A stretch of 64,000 bases of DNA from positions 310,001 through 374,000 of the forward strand of contig NZ_JAOVZR010000001.1 of the NCBI RefSeq assembly GCF_026619415.1, given 5' to 3'. Numbering within the stretch: position 1 is the stretch's first letter; every line of letters starts with the position of its first letter. The DNA is from Hoeflea algicola. GTDB taxonomy: Bacteria > Pseudomonadota > Alphaproteobacteria > Rhizobiales > Rhizobiaceae. Under the pieces are notes generated by a model that saw only the letters and a list, made by a program, of their open reading frames with translations, ran no database searches and was not told the origin of the DNA. Of the stretch, positions 40,078 through 48,520 are shown in pieces. A program made the position numbers and the translations under genes.

Positions 40078-40633
40078 ATGACTGAACCGGAAAATTCCGC
40101 ATTCTCCTTCATGGTCAAGGTCGGCCACGTATCGGCCAATCCGCTGACCGTGAAAATTTCGGCTGACGACAACGACCGCAAGTTGTTGCAAAAACAGTGG
40201 GACGTGATGGAAGTCCTTTCGTTCGATGCCGATATTTCGCTCGGCCGCTGGAAACGTGACGGCGTGCGTGCAAAAGGCCATATTCGGGCCGTCATCGTCC
40301 AGCAATGCGTGGTGACGCTTGATCCGGTGGAGCAGCAGATTGACGAGGACATCGACACCGTCTTCCTGCCGGAAAATTCGCGGTTGCTGAGCCGGATGAC
40401 CGATGGCAAGGGCGAAATGTTCCTCGACCCCGAAGGACCGGATCTGCCCGATACCTATAGCGGCGATCTCGATTGACATGGGCGCGGTCGTTGCCGAATT
40501 TGCTGCATTGGCGATTGACCCCTATCCACGCAAACCGGGGCAGGATTATGTGGATCGGATTGAAAGCGATGCGAGCACCGACAAAAAACCGTCACCTTTT
40601 GCTGTCTTGCAGGGTCTGAAGCGGGATGATTGA
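40078..40633 (+). CDS. DUF177 (YceD) family protein, frameshifted near codon 131
   Basis: DUF177 proteins accumulate with 23S rRNA in bacteria and plants, and the gene usually precedes plsX. The first frame (40078-40476) encodes the N-terminal domain with the WDVMEVLSFDADISLGRWKR and QCVVTLDPVEQQIDEDID segments, ending in TYSGDLD. The conserved C-terminal motif ALAIDPYPRKPG lies in the +1 frame and continues to 40633. Removing one base at about 40471 would give an intact 184-residue protein (TYSGDL then IDMGAVVAEF). I see no slippery sequence of a known kind. It is a sequence error or a real truncation removing about 50 residues. Confidence 0.75.
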
Positions 40634-40738
40634 GCCAGATAGCCATGTGTGCGGCGACAAAGCAGTTGTGCCCGGTGTGAAAACGAGTATTTTCTGCGCA
40701 CATATCCGGTCGGCAGAGCCGGGGAAAAAGGACGGGGC

Positions 40739-41797
40739 GTGATCAGGATTTCGGTCGATTTGATGGGGGGCGACCATGGCCCCGAAATGGTCGTGCCCGG
40801 TGTTGCCAAGGCGCTGGAGCGGCATCCCGATATTCGCTTTACCCTGTTCGGTCTGGAACCTGAATGTGCGCCGATCCTGGCGAAATATCCCGCGCTTGCC
40901 CAGGCTTCGACGTTTGTGGCCTGTGAAGTTGCTGTCGGGATGGACGACAAACCCAGCCAGGCACTGCGGCGCGGCCGTTACCGCTCGACCATGTGGCGGG
41001 CGATCGAGGCGGTCAAGACCGACGACGCCGATGTATGTGTGTCGGCTGGCAACACCGGCGCGCTGATGGCGATGTCGAAATTCTGCCTGCGCACCATGGC
41101 CAACATCGAACGCCCCGCCATTGCCGCCATTTGGCCAACCCTGCGGGGCGAAAGCATTGTGCTTGATGTCGGCGCCACCATAGGTGCCGATGCCCAGCAA
41201 CTCATCGATTATGCAATGATGGGCGCGGCCATGGCCCGGGCGCTGTTCGAAATCGAAAAGCCCACCGTCGGACTGCTCAATATCGGCGTCGAGGAAATCA
41301 AGGGGCAGGATGAGGTCAAGGAAGCCGGGCGGATGATCCGTGAGGCGCAGATGCCGAGCCTTGATTATTACGGCTTTGTCGAAGGCAACGATCTCGGCAA
41401 GGGGACGGTCGATGTGGTGGTGACCGAAGGTTTCGTTGGCAACATCGCGCTCAAGACCGCCGAAGGCACCGCCCGCCAGATTGCAGAATACCTCCGCGCC
41501 GCAATGTCGCGCACCTTGATGGCCCGCATCGGCTATGTTTTCGCCAAGAGCGCGTTTAACTTGCTGCGCGAGAAAATGGACCCGGGCAAGGTCAATGGCG
41601 GTGTGTTCCTGGGGCTCAACGGCATCGTCATCAAAAGCCATGGCGGCGCCGACGCGGAGGGCTTTGCTGCTGCTGTCGATGTCGGCTACGACATGGCCCG
41701 CAATGGTTTGAAATCGAAAATCGAGCACGATCTCAACCTGTTTCATAACCATCGCTCGACCCTGGTTGTTCCGGCCACGGACAGTTCTTCAAATTAG
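40739..41797 (+). CDS. plsX: Phosphate acyltransferase PlsX
   Basis: Makes acyl-phosphate from acyl-ACP for phospholipid synthesis at the inner face of the membrane. The 352-residue protein has [19 protein letters not shown] at the N-terminus, [35 protein letters not shown] and [14 protein letters not shown]. The start is GTG 40739 with AAGGA upstream; the frame is open further back. It begins the plsX-fabH-ihfA-merR series, and fabH starts nine bases after its stop. Confidence 0.96.
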   Translation: MIRISVDLMGGDHGPEMVVPGVAKALERHPDIRFTLFGLEPECAPILAKYPALAQASTFVACEVAVGMDDKPSQALRRGRYRSTMWRAIEAVKTDDADVCVSAGNTGALMAMSKFCLRTMANIERPAIAAIWPTLRGESIVLDVGATIGADAQQLIDYAMMGAAMARALFEIEKPTVGLLNIGVEEIKGQDEVKEAGRMIREAQMPSLDYYGFVEGNDLGKGTVDVVVTEGFVGNIALKTAEGTARQIAEYLRAAMSRTLMARIGYVFAKSAFNLLREKMDPGKVNGGVFLGLNGIVIKSHGGADAEGFAAAVDVGYDMARNGLKSKIEHDLNLFHNHRSTLVVPATDSSSN

Positions 41798-41806
41798 GAT
41801 GCCAGC

Positions 41807-42778
41807 ATGATCCGTTCAGTCGTACGTGGTTTCGGGGCGCACATGCCCGAGCGCATAATGAAAAACAGCGACCTGGAAGGCATCGTTGAAACCAGTGACG
41901 AATGGATCGTCCAGCGTACAGGTATTCGCCAGCGTCATATTGCCGGTGAGCACGAAACCACCGCATCTCTGGGCGAAATGGCGGCCCGCGCCGCACTCGA
42001 CCGCGCCGGCATGACCGCCGCCGATCTCGATCTGATCATCTGCGCTACCTCGACACCCGACAACACCTTTCCCGCTACCGCCGTCAACATCCAGAACCGC
42101 CTGGGCATGCATCATGGCGCCGCGTTCGACCTGCAGGCAGTCTGCTCGGGTTTTGTATTCGCCGTGACCACTGCCGACAGTTATATCAAGTCCGGCCTCG
42201 CGCGCCGCGTTCTGGTAATCGGCGCGGAAACCTTCTCGCGGATACTCGACTGGAATGACAGGAGCACCTGTGTGCTGTTCGGCGATGGCGCTGGCGCCAT
42301 TATACTGGAAGCCGAGGAGGGCGAGGGCACAATCGCCGACCGCGGCGTGCTGACGGCCCACCTGCGCTCCGATGGCGCCCATCGTGAAAAGCTCTATGTC
42401 GATGGCGGCCCCTCGACCACCGGCACCGTTGGCCATCTCAGAATGCAGGGACGGGAAGTGTTCAAGCATGCCGTTGGCATGATCACCGACGTTATCGAAG
42501 CGGCCTATGAGGCAACCGGACTTGGCTCTGAAGACATCGACTGGTTTGTGCCCCATCAGGCCAACCGACGGATCATTGACGCCTCGGCCAGGAAACTCGG
42601 GATTGCCGACAGCAAGGTGGTCGTTACAGTCGACAAGCACGGCAATACCTCGGCGGCGTCGATTCCGCTGGCGCTGAACGAGGCCGCATCCGATGGTCGT
42701 ATCAAGAAGGGCGATCTGGTGTTGCTGGAAGCCATGGGCGGAGGGTTTACCTGGGGATCCGTGCTTCTGCGCTGGTGA
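41807..42778 (+). CDS. fabH: 3-oxoacyl-ACP synthase III
   Basis: Starts fatty-acid synthesis by condensing acetyl-CoA with malonyl-ACP. The 323-residue thiolase-fold protein has a complete Cys-His-Asn triad: Cys113 in QAVCSGF, His250 in VPHQANRRI and Asn280 in KHGNTSAAS. Other family segments are [14 protein letters not shown] near residue 31 and the C-terminal [13 protein letters not shown]. It follows plsX by nine bases; ihfA begins 184 bases further on. Confidence 0.98.
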   Translation: MIRSVVRGFGAHMPERIMKNSDLEGIVETSDEWIVQRTGIRQRHIAGEHETTASLGEMAARAALDRAGMTAADLDLIICATSTPDNTFPATAVNIQNRLGMHHGAAFDLQAVCSGFVFAVTTADSYIKSGLARRVLVIGAETFSRILDWNDRSTCVLFGDGAGAIILEAEEGEGTIADRGVLTAHLRSDGAHREKLYVDGGPSTTGTVGHLRMQGREVFKHAVGMITDVIEAAYEATGLGSEDIDWFVPHQANRRIIDASARKLGIADSKVVVTVDKHGNTSAASIPLALNEAASDGRIKKGDLVLLEAMGGGFTWGSVLLRW

Positions 42779-42962
42779 CAGCCGCCTTTTCTGCGTGTCA
42801 CGGTGGGTGGGACAAGACTTAGGGAATGATAGGCGAGTTGAGGTCTTTGAGGGGAATATGCTGGCAACAGCGGGAGTTGCTTGACCTTGCCCGGTATGAT
42901 CCATAAACTCACAAAACTGCATTTACGGGCGGCGGGGATGCTGACCAGGCTGGTTGGAAAAT

Positions 42963-43286
42963 ATGAGTGGCAAGACGATCACCAGAGCTGACCTCGCAGA
43001 AGCGGTATTCCGCAAAGTGGGGCTTTCACGGACCGAATCCGCAGAACTTGTCGAAATGGTGCTTGAAGAAGTCTGTGGCGCCATTGTGCGCGGCGACAGT
43101 GTGAAACTATCCTCGTTTGCGACCTTTCAGGTCCGCGAGAAAAAGGAACGCATTGGCCGAAATCCCAAGACCGGCGAGGAAGTGCCGATCAGCCCGCGCC
43201 GGGTGATGACCTTCAAAGCGTCGAATGTGCTCAAGAGCCGCGTGTTGAAGGGTCATCTGGCCCGTAAGGTAAAGCCCAAACCGTAA
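42963..43286 (+). CDS. ihfA: Integration host factor alpha subunit
   Basis: DNA-bending nucleoid protein that pairs with IhfB. The 107-residue protein has the HU/IHF fold: [19 protein letters not shown] at the N-terminal dimerisation helices and [20 protein letters not shown] leading into the DNA-intercalating arm. ATG 42963 matches the normal start, although a clear ribosome-binding site is not visible. fabH lies upstream and the MerR-type gene downstream, the conserved order in rhizobia. Confidence 0.97.
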   Translation: MSGKTITRADLAEAVFRKVGLSRTESAELVEMVLEEVCGAIVRGDSVKLSSFATFQVREKKERIGRNPKTGEEVPISPRRVMTFKASNVLKSRVLKGHLARKVKPKP

Positions 43287-43304
43287 ACCGGTTTTTTGCC
43301 CGAA

Positions 43305-43323
43305 CCGTCGGTGTGACCGACGG
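43305..43323 (+). other. Hairpin after ihfA
   Basis: CCGTCGGT and ACCGACGG form a perfect eight-base stem around GTG, 18 bases after the ihfA stop. A T-run precedes it rather than follows it, so it is not a clear terminator. It may separate ihfA from the MerR gene. Confidence 0.35.
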
Positions 43324-43495
43324 CCCGCTTGATATTTTCGTCACAAACCGTTGAAATGGTGTTGGCTTCGAGCTTTGGTGCTGCGATCTCGCGGGTGCCA
43401 TGGCCGCAAGCAGATTGTCAGGTCGCTTTGGCCTGGCTGAAAGCGGCCCGCACCTGGGGCCCGGGGGCCAGCGCCCCACAGAACGGAGTGGCACA

Positions 43496-44041
43496 ATGGA
43501 CAAGAGCCCAGACGCGTTCCGGACCATTTCCGAGGTGGCCGACGACCTCGACTTGCCTCAGCATGTGCTCCGGTTCTGGGAGACCCGCTTCACACAGATC
43601 AAGCCGATGAAGCGCGGCGGCGGCCGCCGCTACTACCGGCCTGACGATGTCGATCTGCTCAAGGGAATCCGTACCCTGCTGTATGATCAGGGCTACACCA
43701 TCAAGGGTGTGCAGAAGCTGCTCAAGCAGAACGGCAACAAGTTCGTCATCGCCATAGGCGTGGGGGACATGGACGCTGTCGAGGCTTTGTCTGCGAGCAT
43801 GGCCGAGGATGCCAAGCCAGCTGCGCGCGCGCCTGCACCGGAAGATGACCAGTTGGTGGGCAAGGCGCGACTACCGTCAACCCGCCGCTTCTTCGGGCTC
43901 GGGGGCGATGCCGGAAAGGCCGAGGGCGAGGCGGGAGAAGCCGTTACCGGGACCGGGATATCGCGGGACGACCGTGCCTTGCTGCAGGAAGCGCTCTACG
44001 ATCTGCTGGAATGCAAGCGATTGCTCGATCAGGTCCGCTAA
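43496..44041 (+). CDS. MerR-family transcriptional regulator
   Basis: A 181-residue regulator with an N-terminal MerR DNA-binding domain ([53 protein letters not shown]). An acidic, Ala/Gly-rich linker and a C-terminal helix ([20 protein letters not shown]) follow. No effector-binding cysteine pattern is present, so it is not a metal sensor of the classical type. GGAG precedes ATG 43496. Proteins of this type following ihfA are conserved in the order; their targets are not known to me. Confidence 0.93.
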   Translation: MDKSPDAFRTISEVADDLDLPQHVLRFWETRFTQIKPMKRGGGRRYYRPDDVDLLKGIRTLLYDQGYTIKGVQKLLKQNGNKFVIAIGVGDMDAVEALSASMAEDAKPAARAPAPEDDQLVGKARLPSTRRFFGLGGDAGKAEGEAGEAVTGTGISRDDRALLQEALYDLLECKRLLDQVR

Positions 44042-44116
44042 AGCCGCCCGTGTCGGATTGAGCAGCGCTCAGCGGCTCGGTTCGAAGGAAGTTCCGGCGG
44101 GAACCTCGGATCCGCT

Positions 44117-44275
44117 TTAATGGAGTGCGGCATCGCGGACGATTCTGGCCTCTGCCAACGCCTCTTCGAGATAGGCTTCGACATCATGCAGGTTTTTCTC
44201 CCGAGCCAGCGCTAGCGCCATGTCGAGCTGCATGATCACCATGGCAAGCCGGTCGTGCTCGTCCTGGGTGGCCAA
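44117..44275 (-). CDS. Possible small helical protein downstream of the LysR gene
   Basis: The minus frame ending at 44117 encodes a protein-like sequence (TQDEHDRLAMVIMQLDMALA, then LHDVEAYLEEALAEARIVRD) predicted to be amphipathic helix. Starting at TTG 44275 it has 52 residues. The same frame stays open further upstream into the LysR gene (SAQNLPFIVETVSLA) without a standard start. An ATG overlapping the LysR stop codon (44317-44319) is one base out of frame with it, so a one-base deletion may hide the true start. I do not recognise the family. Confidence 0.4.
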   Translation of the reverse strand: MATQDEHDRLAMVIMQLDMALALAREKNLHDVEAYLEEALAEARIVRDAALH

Positions 44276-44315
44276 GCTGACGGTCTCGACAATGAAGGGG
44301 AGGTTCTGCGCGGAC

Positions 44316-45314
44316 TCATGTACGTGCGGTGAACCCCTCGAAATAAGACCGCAGGTCTTCGCGGGAAAACTGTTGCTCGATCTCTTCGGGCGTCATCGTG
44401 TCGGGCCCGAACCAGGGGTATGTGCGCTCATCGAAACTTTCGGTCAGGAAATCGATGAATTCGCTGTGGCGTGCGCTCTTGGCAATCTCGGGGTGGGTCG
44501 CCAACCAAATTTCTACACGGAAATCGAATCCGAGATTGACATGCTCGACATCGCCACCGATGGCGCGCGCGTAGTTCGGCATCAGTCCGATGCCCGCGCC
44601 CTTGGCGACGGCCCAGTAATGAGCGGACGAGAAATTGGTTTTCATCCGCACCATGCGGTCGGCGATCTGGGGTCCGAAGATTTTGTCGAGCTCATAGCCA
44701 CGCAGCTGATCGGTCTGTTGTTCGACGACACGGTGATTGACCATGTCGGCGACATTCTTGGGCCGACCGAATTTTTCCAGATAGCTGCTGCTGGCAAACG
44801 GCTTGAGGTGAAGGTACCCCAGTTGCCTGACCTCCAGTTCGGGGCGATTTGGCTTCTCGAGCTGAACCGAAATATCGGCCTCCATGCGCAACACATCGAC
44901 CGACCGCATCGCACATTGCAGTTCGATCCGGTTTTTTGCACCGGTGGCGTTCATGTGTTCGACGATGCGCGGCGTCAGCCAGAAGCTGCCGAGCCCCTCG
45001 GTGATGGCCAGCCGGATCGGTCCGTTGGCTTCGCGCTCGGCCACCTCGGCAACGCGCCACATGTCGGAAACCGAGTTCTCGACATCGCGGGCAGCCATGA
45101 CCACCCGTCGGCCCGCATCCGTCAGCCTGACGCCATCGGCGTCGCGCAGCAACAAGGGATAGGTGAGTTGGTCTTCAAGCCGCGTAATGGTTCGCCGCGC
45201 CGTGTTGACAGACATGCCGAGTTCGTCCGCAGCCTTGCGGAAACTGCGCAATCTGGCGACCGCCAGAAAAACCCGGATGCTGTTCCAATCGGCGTTGCGC
45301 CATTGGTGTTCCAT
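44316..45314 (-). CDS. LysR-family transcriptional regulator
   Basis: A 332-residue regulator. The N-terminal winged helix-turn-helix contains IRVFLAVARLRSFRKAADEL and MSVNTARRTITRLEDQL, and a C-terminal periplasmic-binding-like effector domain starts near residue 90. The effector domain is less typical than in metabolic LysR proteins, and the protein has an extra C-terminal tail (TPEEIEQQFSREDLRSYFEG). ATG 45314 is preferred over a frame start at 45335. It diverges from the GNAT gene, leaving 85 bases in which it may regulate that gene and itself. Confidence 0.92.
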   Translation of the reverse strand: MEHQWRNADWNSIRVFLAVARLRSFRKAADELGMSVNTARRTITRLEDQLTYPLLLRDADGVRLTDAGRRVVMAARDVENSVSDMWRVAEVAEREANGPIRLAITEGLGSFWLTPRIVEHMNATGAKNRIELQCAMRSVDVLRMEADISVQLEKPNRPELEVRQLGYLHLKPFASSSYLEKFGRPKNVADMVNHRVVEQQTDQLRGYELDKIFGPQIADRMVRMKTNFSSAHYWAVAKGAGIGLMPNYARAIGGDVEHVNLGFDFRVEIWLATHPEIAKSARHSEFIDFLTESFDERTYPWFGPDTMTPEEIEQQFSREDLRSYFEGFTART

Positions 45315-45399
45315 GGGTGGAACTCTCTGTAACAATATTTGCCAAAGTCAAAACTCTACGGTCCGGCTACCTTCCCCTGAAGACAAGGGATTCAAGACC

Positions 45400-46619
45400 A
45401 TGCCTGCCACACCACAAAATAGATTTTTGCCTGCAAATGCAAGCAATTTGACGTCCGAAGCGGCGCTGGAGGCTGTACGCATGAACCGCGTTGCTGCCTT
45501 GGTGACCGTGACCAACCGGCTTGATCGGGCGGATGTGCCGCGGCTTCTTGAATCTGCTGGTAAGGTAATTGGTCGACTGGCCACGCCGGAGACGGTGATC
45601 CGCGTCGGCGAGAGAAATCCGGACGCCATCTGGCTGTTTGCGCGCCGTGGTCGGCCCCGGCCCGAGGGTTTCATGTCGGCGCTTTTGCTCAACGAGGCGG
45701 GGCGTACAGCCCTTTTCAATGGCGAATTGAACCTGCTTGACCCGGAAGATGAATTTCTCGTCAGCCAGCATCAGCGGCCGGCGGCAATCTATGTCTGGGC
45801 CAGTTTTACACCGGGTGTTCTGGCCGCCGGGATCAACCGCGTCATGGACCGGTTCGATTCTCCCCATTATGCCGGCGCCGATGTCATCTCGACCTCGTTT
45901 ACCCTCAGCGGTCACCGCGCCATGATGCGCCGTGGTTTTGAGCGTGGGGTCTGGCATGAGGGCCGTTTCCTCGACGGATTTTACATGATCCCGCGACGCC
46001 CCGAGACGCTGGCCCAGCGGTTGCCGCGCTACGCCACCCATGATCCGATGCTGCGTCCCACCGGTATCCGCGTGGTCGGCGGTTTTGATGACATGATGCG
46101 GGTCGCTGCGATCCGCTCGGCGGTCTATATCGGCGAACAGGCATGTCCGTTTGACGAGGAGTTCGATGGCAACGATCTTGCCGCGACCCATCTGTTGGCG
46201 CTGATCGACAATGAACCGGTGGGCTGCATGCGGCTGAGATTTTTCGGCGATTTCGCGAAGCTGGAGCGGCTGGCCGTGCGCAAGGAATATCGGCGCTCGC
46301 GCACCGCGTTCGAACTCGTCCGCGCCAGCGTTGCCCTGTGCAAGGAAAAGGGCTATCGCCGCATCTATGGCCATGCCCGAGAGGATTACCTCGATTTCTG
46401 GCAGCACTTCGGGTTCAAACTCAAGGAAATGGCGCCCCGTTTGCCTTTTCCGGTCAGGTGTTTGTCGAGATGGTCGACGAGATCGAGCCCTCCGAAACTG
46501 CACTGTCACTTTCGGATGATCCCTATCGGCTGATCCGTCCCGAAGGCGCATGGCACAAGCGCGGCCCACTTGAAGCGTCGGCGGTGCCGCAGTCGGCGCA
46601 CCACGTTTCAATGCTGTAA
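45400..46619 (+). CDS. GNAT-family acetyltransferase-like protein, frameshifted near codon 344
   Basis: The intact product would have 406 residues. An N-terminal region of unclear fold (residues 1-200, with FMSALLLNEAGRTALFNGEL) is followed by a GNAT domain (VYIGEQACPFDEEFDGND, GCMRLRFFGDFAKLERLAV, RVYGHAREDY-like segment). The first frame loses the family pattern after FGFKLKEM at about 46430 and stops at 46533. The frame one base back continues GAPFAFSGQVFVEMVDEI to 46619. One missing G in ATGGCGCC explains it. AAGGGA lies nine bases before ATG 45400. It diverges from the LysR gene. The substrate is unknown. Confidence 0.78.
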
Positions 46620-46630
46620 GGACATCTGAC

Positions 46631-46900
46631 ATGGAAACAGACGATGCCGGCTCCTATGCCTGGATCATCCGCACCCTGGTGACGTGCCGGGAGGAGGCCG
46701 AGCGTCTCAAACTGGGCGAGCTGAGCCATCTGATCAACATGGCGGTGCTGCAAACCGCCCTCAATTGGGAGGGCGAGGAACCCTCAAACTGCAGCGAGAC
46801 AAATCTCGATTCGCTGTTGCGTTTGAAAATGAAACTCGCGTTTTCGGAACGGAGCGACAATGTCGTCCTTCTGAACTCCAAAACCGCCGGGGAAGCCTAA
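46631..46900 (+). CDS. Small protein of unknown function
   Basis: An 89-residue protein beginning METDDAGSYAWIIRTLVTCR, followed by a helical segment (EEAERLKLGELSHLINMAVL) and a C-terminal KMKLAFSERSDNVVLLNSK. I do not recognise the family. AAGGA lies nine bases before the ATG, which starts 11 bases after the GNAT stop, so it is probably translated from the same message. A strong terminator follows. No membrane segment or signal peptide is visible. Its helical content resembles that of the small ORF at 44117, but I claim no homology. Confidence 0.75.
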   Translation: METDDAGSYAWIIRTLVTCREEAERLKLGELSHLINMAVLQTALNWEGEEPSNCSETNLDSLLRLKMKLAFSERSDNVVLLNSKTAGEA

Positions 46901-46913
46901 CGACCAGCGGTTT

Positions 46914-46967
46914 ACCGGGTGGGTGCTTGGGTTGACGCCACCGTTCGCGGCGTACCCACCCGGTTTT
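46914..46967 (+). terminator. Long branched terminator after the GNAT operon
   Basis: ACCGGGTGGGT and its complement form a perfect 11-base stem. It encloses an inner stem (ACGCC with GGCGT), and TTTT follows. It ends the GNAT and small-protein unit and lies just before the converging DUF421 gene. Confidence 0.82.
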
Positions 46968-47007
46968 CTTTACAGGCGCACCGACCAACCAACGCGGCGC
47001 TGCCGCG

Positions 47008-47571
47008 TCAGGCTTGGTTCCCGGTCTCGGGCGGCGGAACGATCGGCTGGGTGGAAATAGGGATATCGGCCTTGAAGACGCTGAGCTTGCCGCTGGTCTC
47101 GAGGTAGGCTTCGCTGACCTGCCCGAGATCGGATATACCCGACATTCTCAACTGCTCATAGATCTCCGCCTCTCCGATGCCGCGGTTGCGGGCATTGTGG
47201 TCAAGTAGCCTGCCATCCTTGACGACCAGTACGGGAACACCGTCAATCTTCCGCTGTACAGACGATGATCTCAGGATCAGGAAATCAAGCCCCTTGTTGA
47301 TCAGCACCACCACGGTGATGGCAGTAAGCGCGTGCAGGATCGGCACGTCGGGATAGAAGAACGGATCACCGACCGCTGAACCCAGAGCGATCACCAGAAT
47401 GAATTCAACCACAGAAAGCTGTGCGATGCTGCGTCCGCCGACCCATCTGACCAGCAGAAACGTGTAGCCGTAAATCAACACCGTTCGGACCAAAATTTCC
47501 AGAAAGAACAGCGGCGGCTGATCGCCGACAAACATGCGCGTCAGATCGAACGGGGTAATTGGTGGTTCCAT
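47008..47571 (-). CDS. DUF421 (YetF-like) membrane protein
   Basis: A 187-residue protein with three N-terminal membrane segments (LEILVRTVLIYGYTFLLVRW, LSVVEFILVIALGSAVGDPF, ALTAITVVVLINKGLDFLIL). A cytoplasmic DUF421 domain follows, with KIDGVPVLVVKDGRLLDHNA and LRMSGISDLGQVSEAYLETS. Family members are linked to spore or envelope functions, but no molecular activity is established. It stands alone between the GNAT operon terminator and the tRNA-Pro gene. Confidence 0.9.
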   Translation of the reverse strand: MEPPITPFDLTRMFVGDQPPLFFLEILVRTVLIYGYTFLLVRWVGGRSIAQLSVVEFILVIALGSAVGDPFFYPDVPILHALTAITVVVLINKGLDFLILRSSSVQRKIDGVPVLVVKDGRLLDHNARNRGIGEAEIYEQLRMSGISDLGQVSEAYLETSGKLSVFKADIPISTQPIVPPPETGNQA

Positions 47572-47872
47572 GGCTGCCTCGGTACAGAAAGGGTGCAGGC
47601 ATCATTGCGATGGCAAAACCTGCTGACTGCCGGTAACGCGCGAGACTTGTGTTTTGTTGCAATCCGCGCCCGATGAAACAGGGCGTACAAGGAAAGCATA
47701 TAGAGCACACGAACCTGAGAGAGAGCCGGGCAGGGGGGCGTCTGAGCGTGGCCGAACCTGACCGAGAGGCGTCATGTGGAATGTTATCGGTGCACTGATC
47801 TTGGTTTTTATCCGGCACGGGCCATTTTGGCCTTGCCCGCATATCCGTGATGATCTAATCCCTGTCTCCAGT
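47572..47872. other. Gap between DUF421 and tRNA-Pro
   Basis: This 301-base gap should hold the DUF421 promoter (minus strand) and the tRNA promoter. Short open frames here have no ribosome-binding site or protein-like composition. Apart from the promoter-like pair at 47833 I see nothing definite. Confidence 0.5.
47833..47861 (+). promoter_or_regulatory. Possible promoter of tRNA-Pro
   Basis: TTGCCC at 47833 and TAATCC at 47856 are separated by 17 bases and lie 12 bases before the tRNA 5' end, a plausible housekeeping promoter for a stable RNA. The -10 element is weak. Confidence 0.35.
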
Positions 47873-47949
47873 CGGAGCGTAGCGCAGCCCGGTAGCGCAC
47901 TTGTCTGGGGGACAAGGGGTCGTGGGTTCGAATCCCGCCGCTCCGACCA
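47873..47949 (+). tRNA. tRNA-Pro (GGG)
   Basis: A 77-base cloverleaf. The acceptor stem is CGGAGCG paired with CGCTCCG, the D-arm contains AGCCCGGTAGCGC, and the anticodon stem CTTGT/ACAAG encloses loop CTGGGGG with anticodon GGG. The T-arm contains GGTTCGAATCC, and CCA is encoded. It decodes CCC proline codons. Confidence 0.97.
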
Positions 47950-48520
47950 TTATTTCCTTATAATAATCAAGAGTTTTTGTTTTGGATCTCCGTCAGTGGA
48001 GACCCAGGCGCGCCATTCCTGCCGTTTTACAAGAGTTTGATATTGCCGAAAAGTTAGTGGGGAGACACCGAAACGGCGCCGATCGCTTACCGGACCCCAA
48101 ATTCGGTTGGCGGCGGATGCGTTGGTTTTTACAGTCGACAGCGTGATGACCCGCCATTGCCATTGGATTTGCTGATCAACCTTTGCTGTCGGTGTCATTG
48201 AGCCATGCGGCACAGTCTGCCTCGACCATTGCGCCGGATTTCGGTTTCGTTTTTTTAGCATCGCGTGTGCGTCTTCGCGCAAAAAATCCGGCGCGGTATG
48301 TGGGGCATGCGGAACGCCCTGCCTGAAAACGAAAAGGCCGGTCATAGACCGGCCTAGTTGCCTCACCCTGCGCGTACATCCGGCGTCAAGGGAAGCGTTA
48401 TCAACAATATAGGCCTTCTTTTGGATAATACAAGATGGTCCCCGACAATGGCCAAAGGCGTGCCGCTGGCGTAGCCTTTGTCGGACGCGGTTGGTGTGCG
48501 CCGGCGATGCGGTTGACTCG
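47950..48520. other. Non-coding or degenerate region downstream of tRNA-Pro
   Basis: About 570 bases, visibly richer in A and T than the surroundings near 47950-48060 and 48230-48260. Minus-strand frames of 217 and 67 codons cross it, but neither has a family resemblance or a convincing start. They overlap each other and run into the next gene, so I do not call a gene. The position at a tRNA 3' end would suit an old integration event, but no integrase or att repeat is visible. Confidence 0.5.
48335..48358 (-). terminator. Hairpin downstream of the ligase/polymerase gene
   Basis: AGGCCGGTC and GACCGGCCT form a perfect nine-base stem around a three-base loop, with TTTC following on the minus strand. 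It lies 160 bases after the stop of the gene ending at 48521 and could end the polysaccharide operon. Confidence 0.55.

Noticed and set aside
40465-40480. Programmed +1 frameshift of the prfB type in DUF177
   Set aside because: There is no upstream Shine-Dalgarno-like element at the right distance, and the P-site codon GAT would not re-pair well after a +1 slip.
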